Part shown: piece by piece, positions 54,195 through 63,520 of the stretch
Numbering within the stretch: position 1 is the first letter of the stretch
How the letters are laid out: every line of letters starts with the position of its first letter
NCBI RefSeq assembly: GCF_000372725.1
Contig: NW_005198244.1
Span: 1,615,841-1,679,840, forward strand
Origin: Emiliania huxleyi CCMP1516
Taxonomy: Eukaryota; Haptophyta; Isochrysidales; Noelaerhabdaceae
Direction of reading: 5' to 3'
Length of the DNA: 64,000 nt
The notes under the pieces: model-generated
Told to the model about the DNA's origin: nothing
Database searches by the model: none
Seen by the model: the letters and a program-made list of their open reading frames with translations, nothing else
Translations under genes and position numbers: made by a program

Positions 54195-55000
54195 GTACTC
54201 TCTTGCGCCCCTCTGAGTCCGAGAAACCCAGCGGAGGCGTGCCGAGGGGGACCGGGAGGCGGTAAGTCGTCGTTGCCCGGCGCTGCTTGCAGCGCCATGG
54301 CGATGGCGCTAAGAGGTTCCTCTTTTCCGCGCCCCCCCCCGCAAGGCGCGCGATACACAACCCGAGGAGTCACACAGTCCACCAGTGTGATGCACGCCCT
54401 GCGAGCGGGGCGGGGTGCGCACTGTCCCTCTGTGTCGTGTGCGTCGGTCGCCCATCTCTCCCTGGTGCCTGGAGATGACTGCTCTGTTTATTTATTTATT
54501 TCCCTGGTGCCTGGAGATGACTGCTCTATTTATTTTATTTTAATAAATTCCGCCACAGCGCACAGGCGTCGTTGGCGCACATACTGAGCGGCAGCTGCGC
54601 TGGAAATAAGGAAGAGGCGCGTCACTTCATGCGGAAGCTCGACAAACACACGGCGCGAGGGCGACAGCAAGAGTCGAACGGGCGGCGCCGGACTCAAAAG
54701 ACACCGCCACATCCCTGAGTGAGACGCGCGAGGGCAGCCTCCTTAAAGGCAATAGGGTCTAGATTCGGAGCGCTCGCCGAAGAGGAGTACGACAAAATAG
54801 CGCCCGTGATTGCCTGCACGCTGCCCGCACTCACGGACTGATTCGGACTCCATACCCGAAAGAAAGAGAGGGGAGCTCGCGGGAGAGGTGACGTGGTGAC
54901 GAGTGAACTACAGGTAGTGGGGGAAGGCAGCCTCGATCGCCATACAGACATGGGTGCGAAACAACGACAAGACCAAGGCACGGGCAGAGGAGCGAGAGAA
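54195..55000. other. Intergenic with a tandem 40-base duplication
   Basis: At 54462-54540 a unit of about 42 bases (CCCTGGTGCCTGGAGATGAC followed by TGCTCTGTTTATTTATT) is present twice in tandem. An A/T-rich TTTATTTATTT patch follows. The rest up to 55 kb has no supported gene. Confidence 0.6.
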
Positions 55001-55009
55001 GAATATAGG

Positions 55010-55690
55010 GTGGATAAAGCGCCTGTTCACGGCATGGAGGGTGAGCCACGCTGAACGCAAGGAAGCCGGGGAAGACGACTCCCAGGAGGACGAAACACCA
55101 GTGGTAATCCCGTCGTCAGCTGTAACGATGCACCCGAAGGGGACCCCAGCGCCAACATCATCGGTGGAGGCACTCAAGTGTTCGAAGAGAGAGTGGACCT
55201 GAGCAATAATATGACTTGGCGGCAAATGATAGGAGTGGGCGTCAGAAGAGTCGTCCTTGCGCGACAGCGCGAGGAGAGCTCGATAAACTCGAGGGGCCGA
55301 AATATTGCAGCGAGGAGGGCAGAGGCCAGAGCTGATGAGACGAAAGGCGGGAGAAGAAGCGAGAGCAAGGGAGCGGCAGGCGGCGACGCCGTCGCAGGAC
55401 GAGGCAGAGGAGAGCGAAGCGACAGAGGATGAAGGTTGAAGCGACAAGAGAGAGAACGACGAGAGTGGGACGACCGCGGAGGTGGCATGAAGCGACAATG
55501 AAGGTTGCAGCGAGAAATTGGCGAGGGCCGAGGGACTGCGAAGAGAGATAGGAAGAGGCAGACTCCCTAGGGTGGGCGACGGCTAGCGCATTACACACCT
55601 CTCCGCTTAAAAAATCCCTGTGTGGTGGGGCGGCGTGCCGTCCTCCCATCCCTCTCCAGAGGGGTTGTCTGTTTTCTTTCTTTTTCTTTT
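55010..55690 (+). repeat. Copy 3 of the WRxMIGVG coding repeat
   Basis: The plus strand encodes, in two frames, DDSQEDETPVVIPSSAVTMH, PKGTPAPTSSVEA, VFEERVDLSNNMTWRQMIGV and RGRNIAARRAEARADET, matching copies 1 and 2. The frame change after SSVEA (ALKCSKREWT against QVFEERVDLS) shows an indel relative to copy 2. A GCGCCTGTTCACGGCATGGA-like stretch (~55020) resembles the introner family. It continues into a T-rich region to ~55690. Confidence 0.55.
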
Positions 55691-55869
55691 AAAGAATTTC
55701 GCACACGCCGGTGGTGGTGGTGGGGGGGTTACGGTGGTTGGTTGTTGTTGTTGTTGTGTTGTTTTCTGTCAGTCTCGTCCTGCTCTCCGCCACCCTCCGC
55801 CTCGCCGTCACCGAGCGGCGCCATTTTCTTCTGAGTTATATTACCTGACACTTGGCGCGTAGATCGCTG

Positions 55870-55945
55870 GCCTCCTCGCTCGGGCGATATCTCCGCCCAC
55901 CGCTAAACGGTGGGTTTGTGGAGCTGCCGTCATGTGGTGCCCGAC
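55870..55945 (-). promoter_or_regulatory. Candidate SECIS element of the selenoprotein H mRNA
   Basis: On the minus strand, about 65 bases after the stop, there is ATGA, 12 bases, AA, then a perfect mini-stem CCCACCG-TTTAG-CGGTGGG, then GGAG opposite CTCC, and GCCCGA opposite TCGGGC with a GA. This order (ATGA quartet, unpaired AA, apical mini-stem, GA) is that of a type 2 SECIS. The fold was done by eye only. Confidence 0.6.
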
Positions 55946-56008
55946 GATGCCACCCGCACGTCGAGGTCGGGAGAGAGGCGCCTCCTAAATACTGCGAGGC
56001 CCTGCAGA

Positions 56009-56593
56009 CTACTTGAGGGCCTTGACGACGTCCGCGGCGACCTCGTCCATGTCGAGCGCCTTGAGCTTCGTGAAGGGGCGCGGCATGTCGGTCAGAGAGA
56101 CGACCGTCGTCCCGTTCGCCTTGACCTCGAAGCACCCCTTGCGCGGCTTCTCGGCGTTGATGGTGACGCACGCGCCAGGAACCGCTGCCTTGACGAGCGC
56201 GTCCACCTTGGCGGCGCCTGCGCGAGAGTGGAGGCGGGCGGAAGCACTGAATAGCTAGCGGGCTCAGAAGCGGTGGCGGTGAAAGGCGGCTCTGAATAGC
56301 TTGTGGCTCTGCAGTGATGGCGGTGCGTGTCAGCTCTGAATAGCTCTGCGGGCTAGCTGGTGGCGGTGGGCGCTGGCTCTGAGTAGTGGCACTGAAGTGG
56401 CGGCGGCGGCGGATGAGGTGGCGGCGGCGCGGGCCGGGCGAGGCTCACGCGTCTTGAATGCGCCTCAGCTCTTGCAAGCCTCGATGGTGACGTCGCTGCC
56501 GCCAGCGCTAGCGCTAGCCGCCTTTGCCGCCGGTGCCTTTGCCGGCGCCTTCTTCGCCGGTGCCTTCTTCGAGATCGTCTTCTTCGGCGCCAT
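56009..56593 (-). CDS. SELENOH: Selenoprotein H with in-frame UGA
   Basis: Exons 56593-56449 and 56217-56009 join over a 231-base GT-AG intron (donor GTGAGC) to give 117 residues with a selenocysteine at codon 43 (TGA at 56467-56465). The N-terminus MAPKKTISKKAPAKKAPAK is basic and Ala/Lys rich, like the nuclear/nucleolar leader of SelH. The redox motif reads VTIEACKSU, i.e. CxxU, as in SelH. The second exon gives AAKVDALVKAAVPGACVTIN, then EKPRKGCFEV and PRPFTKLKALDMDEVAADVV, the typical KPRRGSFEV and PRPF features. If the UGA were read as stop the conserved half would be lost. A SECIS-like structure follows the stop. SelH is a thioredoxin-fold nucleolar oxidoreductase in animals; that location here is inference. 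Confidence 0.87.
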
Positions 56594-56727
56594 GATTCCT
56601 GCGGCGTGATACCGTGAGGAGAGTGTGAGTTGAGGCGAGGTGGGGCAGACAGCGCGCCGAGGCGAGGCAGGTGCCGAGGCGCGGCGGCTCGCGCTTTCTT
56701 CTTCGCGCGCGCCGAGAAAAACATTTT

Positions 56728-56830
56728 CAGAGGAAGTGGACCTGTGTTAGTGCCAGTGCGCGCCAGTCCGTGCCCGGTGTTGTGCGACTTGGAGCACTTG
56801 GAGCATAAATAAATAAATAGACAACCCCGG
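56728..56830. repeat. Dispersed motif pair in the SelH upstream region
   Basis: Contains the inverse of ACTGGCGCGCACTGGCACTA (also at 32408 and 36724) followed within 30 bases by CTTGGAGCACTTGGAG and an ATAAATAAATAA patch. The same two motifs also lie close together near 32.4-32.5 kb. Confidence 0.6.
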
Positions 56831-57011
56831 TGGGATAGGGCAGCAACCCGACGGGCAGACCAGACCCAGACAGACCCCGCTCGGAGGGCGTGCACCACAC
56901 AGCACACAGACAGTCTAGGCACTGCGCGACTCCTCGGGATTTCTGGGGAGTTGGGAGCATTTGGAGCACTTGGACCATGGTAGAATTCTTTTTGCTGTCC
57001 TTGTGTCTGAG

Positions 57012-57599
57012 AGAGATTTTAGAAAACCAACAAGAAATCACGACGCTCACAGTGATTTGGGCTCGGCAGCTTGATGCTTGTCAGCCCTCAGCCGAAGCTG
57101 GGGCCGGTCCCGTAGGCGTAGCCGAGAGAGCCCGCGCCGATGAGTTCGACGCGGCCGGGGGGGCCTGCGCGCTGCGGAGAGGCCAGCGAGGTGGCGATCG
57201 CTGTACTTCAATCTTCACGGTGTGATCTGTGATCTGTAAGGGTCCGCCCGCAGGCGCATTTTGTATACCGAGGCGGTGCCCGGTGCCGAACCTGTCGGAC
57301 CTTAAGACAGCATTGTAGATCCCTGGGCGAGGGTGATGGAGAGGGCGGTCTGTCGGCGCGCTAAACCGTAACCCGCCGGGGCGGGCCGGATCCACGCGCT
57401 GTCGGACCGCCCTGTCGGAGGTAGACCGCTCGTCTAGCCAATCAGCCTTAAGCGAGCGGTCTGGCCGTTGGAATGGCCGAGTTTGGTGGACTTGCGTCCT
57501 CGCATCGATCGTGGTTGTAGGGATATCGTTATGAACAACAATCACCACATGGGGAGGCGGCTGTCTCTGAAGGCGAACCTCAGTTACGAGCCACCCCCC
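57012..57599. other. Repeat copy and intergenic sequence
   Basis: 57012-57208 is the partner of the 44156-44358 repeat. 57240-57480 contains several short TGTCGGACC/GTCGGCGCG words and inverted GGTCTGTCGG / CCGACAG pairs that could form hairpins. No gene is supported. Confidence 0.45.
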
Positions 57600-59591
57600 C
57601 TACTTGCCTCCTCTTTGTTCCCTGGCTTTCTGTCTCTTGCGCGCCTGCTGTCCAAGCTGTGCCCCCCGCGTCTCGCCTCCTCGCACCCACCCCGGCGGGG
57701 GGGCGCCTTCGTGCCTTTCGTCCCCTGCAGTGCGTGCGCGCTCCTCCCCGTACGTCACCGGCCCCCCGTCCTCTGTGTGCTGTTGGCTCGCCCCCTCTCC
57801 CTGACTCGTCGAATCGCTACGTTCGTTCTCGAATCGCCCCCGCTTCCTCGGCGGCTGGGACGCCTCGTGCTCTGGCTGTTCCTCGTCTACGTCCATGACT
57901 GTAAATTCGTCGTCTGCCTGGCTGCCATCGTTCGGATGGCCCGTTTCGGGTGGTTGCTCGCTCGGTCCTGGCTCTGCTGCACGGTCGGGTGTCTCCTCGT
58001 CGTCGCTCCTTGCGCCCTCGTCGCTGTCGTCGTTGTCTTGGCCGGCGCGGGCTTGACTAGTTTCGGTCCCCCTGTGCCCGAGAAGCAGCTCGAGCCTCAG
58101 TCGGTCCATGAATCGTCGCGCCGAGCGGCGATTGTGGCTCGATTGTCTCCTCCTCGAGGCGCTGTTGTGGCTGCCTTGGCTGCTCTGGCTCCCCTCGCTC
58201 TCTTTCCCCTGACTCTGTTGGCTGTACTGACTCTGGCTCCCCCCGCCCTCCGCCCCTTCCTCCGTTGCTGCGTCGGGGAGCTCGAAGAACGCATCGTCGA
58301 TAAAGGCCATTTCGTCGTCCGCCGAGGCGTTCTCGTCTTTCTCGTCGTCTCCCTCGTCGTCGTACGTCTCACTCACTGGCGGCTCGCTCTCCATCGGGTT
58401 CGTCGTCCCGCCTTCGGGCGTTGGGCCGTGGACTGCCTTGTCGTGCTCTGCCGTGTTCCACGGCTCGACCCCGGCTCCCTGCGCCTCGCGCACCGCGTCG
58501 AGGGTCCGCTGTGACACTTGCCTCTCGTGCCCGTGCCGAAACCGCAGTAGACTGAGGTGCCCGATCTGGTATGCCTTTGTGCCTTTGAGGGCTCGCGGGC
58601 CTCTCGGCACCCCTTTGTCTGCCCTCGGCTTGCGTGGCTTTGGGGCGTCTCCACGTTGCTGCCCCTCTCTGCGCCGCTCGTCTCGTACGCCGATGAGCTC
58701 TCGCGCCATGGCTGCGAGGCTGTCCCCGTGGCACAGCCTCCCCTCTCGACACGAGGGCGAGCATCCGAGCCGCACCACCTTGGCGTTGCCGCGGCCGTTC
58801 AGCGCGGCCCGCATCGCCGCGACGGCGTCGTTCCCCGTCCTGGCTTCGTCGGAGCGTCGAGGGGCGATCTCCTGTGAGAAGGGCTGCCCGTTGGCCTGTC
58901 GGATGAGCGCTGGCGTGGATCTAGTGTCCCACACGGCCGAGGCGGGAACGGTGCGCAGCCGGAGCCACGTGTCGAATGCCTCGCATACCTGGTCGCGCAG
59001 CGCCTCGTCGGTGCCTCTCTTCCCCATGGGGAATGGGTTGCCGAGCCCGGTGCCTCTCATGATGTTGACTGGCAAGGGGCGCGGGACTGTGTCCGCTCCC
59101 GTGTCGCGCGTCTCCGCTCGTCGGCTTCCAGCGACGACCACCCTGATCGAAGGCTCGGCATCCCCCTGTCCGCCGCTGTGTGCCCCCCCGCTCGTGTCGC
59201 GCCTCGGGCCGGCGGTCCTCGGGGGGGGGCTTGGCTGCTCCGCCTGGCGTGTGTCGCTGCTGCTTCTAGCCCTCGACCCCCCCATGCGACGGTCCCACTC
59301 CTCTCCTGCCCCCTCGTCGTCGGTAGGCTCCTCCTCTGGCACCGGCTGTGAGCGGTCGTCGCCGTCGTCGTCGTCTACGTCGTCGTCATCGTCTCCGTCC
59401 TGTTCCCCAGCGGCGCCGCCCCTCCACTCGGGCGCGTTCGTCTTGCGCCATTCGATGGCCGTCCACGTAATCGTCTTTGCGGCCTTCCTGGCTGCGTTGG
59501 TCGCCTCTCGCACCGCCACCTGCATCGCGGTGAGGCGCTCGCCGTCGCGCCCCCCTCGCGTGGGGGGTGGTACATAGCCCGTTGCCGCCAT
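57600..59591 (-). CDS. Large acidic protein with a DUF4326-like domain
   Basis: A single uninterrupted frame of 663 codons from an ATG at 59591 (MAATGYVPPPTRGGRDGERL). After an acidic, Ser/Arg-rich N-terminus, residues ~175-300 contain IMRGTGLGNPFPMGKRGTDE, ALRDQVCEAFDTWLRLR, then ALNGRGNAKVVRLGCSPSCR and EGRLCHGDSLAAMARELIGV. The GNP near the start, the Y/F-x-x-WL helix and the C-x-C..CHGD end match the DUF4326 pattern. A basic stretch (GDAPKPRKPRADKGVPRGPR) and a long acidic, Gln/Ser-rich C-terminus follow. DUF4326 proteins are common in phages and mobile elements, so transfer or a mobile origin is possible. The lack of introns contrasts with its neighbours. Confidence 0.6.
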   Translation of the reverse strand: MAATGYVPPPTRGGRDGERLTAMQVAVREATNAARKAAKTITWTAIEWRKTNAPEWRGGAAGEQDGDDDDDVDDDDGDDRSQPVPEEEPTDDEGAGEEWDRRMGGSRARSSSDTRQAEQPSPPPRTAGPRRDTSGGAHSGGQGDAEPSIRVVVAGSRRAETRDTGADTVPRPLPVNIMRGTGLGNPFPMGKRGTDEALRDQVCEAFDTWLRLRTVPASAVWDTRSTPALIRQANGQPFSQEIAPRRSDEARTGNDAVAAMRAALNGRGNAKVVRLGCSPSCREGRLCHGDSLAAMARELIGVRDERRREGQQRGDAPKPRKPRADKGVPRGPRALKGTKAYQIGHLSLLRFRHGHERQVSQRTLDAVREAQGAGVEPWNTAEHDKAVHGPTPEGGTTNPMESEPPVSETYDDEGDDEKDENASADDEMAFIDDAFFELPDAATEEGAEGGGSQSQYSQQSQGKESEGSQSSQGSHNSASRRRQSSHNRRSARRFMDRLRLELLLGHRGTETSQARAGQDNDDSDEGARSDDEETPDRAAEPGPSEQPPETGHPNDGSQADDEFTVMDVDEEQPEHEASQPPRKRGRFENERSDSTSQGEGASQQHTEDGGPVTYGEERARTAGDERHEGAPPPGWVRGGETRGAQLGQQARKRQKAREQRGGK

Positions 59592-59599
59592 TCTCGCCC

Positions 59600-60470
59600 T
59601 CGTGGCCGCTCGTTCGCGTTGTGTCGGGGCGGGGAGGGCTCCCGACGCCGCCGCCCTGAACCGCCGCCACTGTTCGACGCTGGGTAGGTGTCATCAAGTG
59701 ACCGGCTGACTCGCCAGAGGTCGATACTCTGGACGACCCATAGGATGCCACGAATGCCTGAAGGAGAGGGAGGCGAGGCCAGAGGCAGGCTCAGCTGCTC
59801 TCGGGTGATCTCACTTTGGTGGCCGAAGGACCCGATGGTCCTCAGCATCCGCAGGGGAGGCAGCATATGAGGCACCAGTCTTCTGAAGAGCTCAACAGCT
59901 GCGGCCGCGATGGTAGAGTCGGCCGCGGTTCGAGCGAGCAGCTTTTGGCTGCGGGATCGAATCGCGGAAGGCTCATGCCCTCGCGGAGCGACGCGGGTCG
60001 CGCGGCGCGCGCGTGTGCGAAATGCGACAACAGACGACAGATGACAGATGACAGACGCCTGAGCGCTGTACGACTGAACGACCACGCCGCAATCGCCACC
60101 GCCGCCATTTTGACGAGCAGCGCGAGCGCGCTCGTCGGCGGCCAGCCGTCGCGGGCCGGGCCGAGCCCGGCCTCGACCGGCCGCGCCGGGCGCCGCCCCC
60201 CCCGCCGCCGCAGCAGGCCGGGAGGCCCGAATGGCGGTCTCTCTTCTTTCCTTTTGTCTGTGTGCGACCCTACATTCCAGGATGGCATTCTTCAAGATAA
60301 ATGCGCGAGTGGTCAAGGAACCTTCTCTGCCCGAGAATAACAAAAATGAGCGCACTTGCTTGGAGCACTTGGTGCGCAGCCGCGATTTTTCTGCGACCAA
60401 GGTGACTCACTCGTCGCGGACTCGAAGTCCGCCTTCGACTTGTGCCGCTTCTGCAATCACCGCCGCGGAA
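59600..60470. other. Region between the DUF4326-like ORF and the GH2 gene
   Basis: A minus-strand frame encodes AVELFRRLVPHMLPPLRMLR and TIGSFGHQSEITREQLSLPL near 59700-59890, which looks coding but is not recognised. The rest is GC-rich spacer. A CTTGGAGCACTTGG motif lies at ~60360, about 120 bases before the GH2 start. Confidence 0.35.
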
Positions 60471-60476
60471 ACAATA

Positions 60477-63161
60477 ATGCTGCCCGCCTCCGTCGCCCTC
60501 TGCGCTCTCGCGATTCTACTTTTGCCCGCCGGCGCGGCGAGCCACCGCGCCGCCTCTCCTTCGGCCCTTGGCGAGCTCTCGGTCGTCTCCCATCGGCCAG
60601 CCGCCAGCACCTGGCGGCGCACCCAGTGCGGCAGCCCGTCCGGCGACGCAGACATCCCAACCAGGTGGGCAAGCGAGGTCTCCGCAGACACGACGCCGCT
60701 GCCCGCGTACCCGCGGCCGCAGATGGTGCGTGGTCGCGGCGGCGACCGCGACAAGGGCGATCCGTCACTCTGGTCGAACCTCAACGGACTCTGGGAGTGG
60801 GAGCCGGCGGCCGACGCCGCGCCACCCTTCGGCCGCCCGCTGAACGGCGCTCGACTCCTGCCGAGCCTGCCGTCGGTCATGGCTCGCATTCAACCCGTCC
60901 ACTCCACTCACTAGGCTCGATCCTCGTCCCCTTCCCCGTCGAGTCGTGCCTCTCCGGCGTGGCGCCCGCCAGCAGCGCCACCCTCGTGGCGCAGATGTGG
61001 TATCGACTGGTGTTTGACGCCGCCGTCGCCGACGGCGCGAAGACGCTGCTCCACTTTGGCGCCGTCGACTGGCAGGCGACGGTCTACCTCAACGGCCTGC
61101 TGCTGAGGCACGACGGCCGCCTCGGCAAGCACAGCGGACGGTCTGCAAGGCGGGCTTGGCGCGTCCGTGACACGTCCGCCTCACCGCCCCACAGGCAACC
61201 ACACGGGCGGGTACGACGGCTTCGGCTTCGACGTGACCGACCGGCTCAAGCACGCAGGCGGCGAGACCTCCCACCGCCTCAGGACGGCCCACTCCAAATC
61301 ACCCCGACCTCCACGCGCGCGCAGGCAACGAGCTGCTGGTGCACGTGCTCGACCCGTCCGACGCCGGCGCACAGCCAAACGGCAAGCAGCCTCGCCTCCC
61401 GAGACAGCTCCGAGATGCTCCGAGACGGTTCGCAGAACGGCCGTCGACGTGGCGGTAGGCAAGCAGCGCGTCTCCGCCGTCGACCGGCCCGGAGGCGACA
61501 CCTACACCCCGTCGTCCGGGATCTGGCAGACGGTCTGGATGGAGGCGGTGCCCCAGTCGTACATTTCCACGCTCAAGATCGACCAGGCGTCCACCACGAA
61601 CGTCAAGGTCACCGCCTTTGTCGAGGGCGGCGGCGCCACCACCCCGGTCCGGTTCGAGGTGGTCGACAGGGACGGGACGACGGTGGCTGAGGCGGCCGGT
61701 GCTGCCGGCAGCGAGGTGAGCATCTTCGTGGCTCGCGCAACGGCGTGGTCGCCGTCGGAGCCGTATCTGTACGACCTCAAGGTGAGCACCCCCACCGACG
61801 CAGTCACGTCGTACTTTGGGCTGCGCACCTTTGCGCTCGGCGACGGACCCAAGGGGAGGCGGCCCCTCCTCAACGGCAACTTCACCTTCCTGGCCGGCTT
61901 CCTCGACCAGTCCTGGTGGCCGGACGGGCAGTACACCGCGCCCACCGACGAGGCGCTCGCCTTCGACGTGGAGGCCGTCGCGACATTTGGGCTCAACATG
62001 ATTCGCCTCCACCAAAAGGCAGCAACACCGCCCACGCACGCGCACGCGCACGGCTCGCCCGCAACGCATGGCTCGCCCGCGACGGGCCTCCCACCCGCTG
62101 GCCTCTCACCCGCCACGCGTGCGTCTATCTGGAGACGCCCTCCCCTGCCCGCGACGCAGGTCAACCCCGAGCGCTGGTACTGGCACGCCGACCGGCTCGG
62201 CGCGTTGCCGTCTCGCAAGGTGTGCCGAGATGGACCCGAGGGGTCACCCGAGGCTGCTGGGCGAGACACTAGGCGTGGTCGTCTTCCAAGACATGGTCCA
62301 GAAGTACGGCCGCGCGAGCAAGGCGACCGTGCCTCTCTTCGTGAGCGACGCCGCCGCGATGGTCCACGGGCGGCGCAACCACCCGAGCATCCTTCAGTGG
62401 ACCGCCTTCAACGAGGGCGACTGCTGGGAGGTCTTCGACACCCCGCCGCACGACGTGGCAGGGGTCGTCGCCCTCTTCAAGCGGCTCGACCCCACGCGCC
62501 TGGTCGACACCGACTCTGGCGGCCGCGCAAACGACCGCCACATCGCCGACGTCAACGACATCCACTCTTACCCCTTCCCTCACGACGCGCGGCCGAGCGG
62601 CACGCCGCACACCGCAGCGGGCGGAGTTGGCGTGGCGTGGTTGGCGAGAGTGCAGCCCGGCGCTTTTAGGCACGCAGTACGCGATGGTTGGCGAGTTTGG
62701 CGGCATCGGTGCCTTTGTGCGTGGCAAGGAGTGGAAGCCGCAGGCGTGCCACACTTACCTCAAGGTTGGCACGCCGCAGCAAGGGGCGGCGGCATACGTC
62801 AAGATGGCAGCCCGCCCTCAGAAAGTACGTCCATGACACGTCACCGCCCCTTCGACACCGCCCCCGTGCGCCTCGTAGGCGGCGACCTTGCGCAGCCGCG
62901 TCGACCACGTCTCCGCGAGCGTCTACACGCAGACGACAGATGTGGAGCTCGAGTGCGCGGCGACGTCTTGAGCCGACCCAGAGAGCGCTACTTCACACGC
63001 ACACACACCCTTGCGAGAGCAGGTGCGATGGCTTCCTCAACTACGACAGGACGAGCAAGTTCAGCGACGAGGACACGGCCGCGATACGCAAGGCGAACCA
63101 GGCCATCATCGCTGCCTCGCGCGCCCGCGGTGTAGAGGGGGGCGCCGGCACTGCGGCCTAG
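60477..63161 (+). CDS. Glycoside hydrolase family 2-type enzyme, secreted
   Basis: Ten exons sum to 660 codons: 60477-60846, 60915-61124, 61195-61260, 61325-61381, 61459-62018, 62160-62199, 62273-62599, 62670-62806, 62879-62952, 63023-63161. MLPASVALCALAILLLPAGA is a signal peptide. The sugar-binding jelly roll has YRLVFDAAVADGAKTLLHFG and VDWQATVYLNGLLL. Next come GNHTGGYDGFGFDVTDRL, the immunoglobulin-like part, and the barrel with NMIRLHQKVNPERWYWHADR, QWTAFNEGD (acid/base Glu ~482) and QYAMVGEFGGIGAF (nucleophile Glu ~552). Both catalytic Glu are in place for a retaining GH2 enzyme. C-terminal ASVYTQTTDVELECDGFLNY is also family-typical. Whether it is a galactosidase, glucuronidase or mannosidase cannot be told. 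Eight introns have GC donors, one GT, nearly all 64-77 bases. Confidence 0.88.
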
Positions 63162-63520
63162 GCGCCTAGCGTCTCTAGTCTCTCGACGACTCGCGCGTCC
63201 TCTCGGGCCCGGATGGATGTATATATACGATTACATTTCAAGACGACACGGTTGGAGATGTATAGCTTATAGGAATATTCAAGATGATGCGAGAGACGAT
63301 GTAGATGATAGATATGTGATCTCGCGACTCATCATGCAGTCGCTCATCAGCGCGGGCCTGCTCCCAGCTGGGACGCTCGTCCCCACCGAGGAAGAGAGCA
63401 GCACGACGCAGCCTTTCAGTTTTTACCAACTCGCGTTGCACTCTGTCAGGGTCGACAGCGCAGTACACAGGGATCCGGGATCAACCAGTGACCCGCTGGG
63501 TGCCCGTTTCAACCCCCCCT
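63162..63520. other. Intergenic between converging genes
   Basis: Contains an A/T-rich, ATA-rich patch at 63215-63325 (GATGTATATATACGATTACA) just after the GH2 stop, then GC-rich sequence to the TFIIA stop. No gene is supported. Confidence 0.5.

Noticed and set aside
57600-59591. Integrated giant-virus gene
   Set aside because: DUF4326 alone does not indicate a virus and no capsid, polymerase or other viral marker lies nearby.
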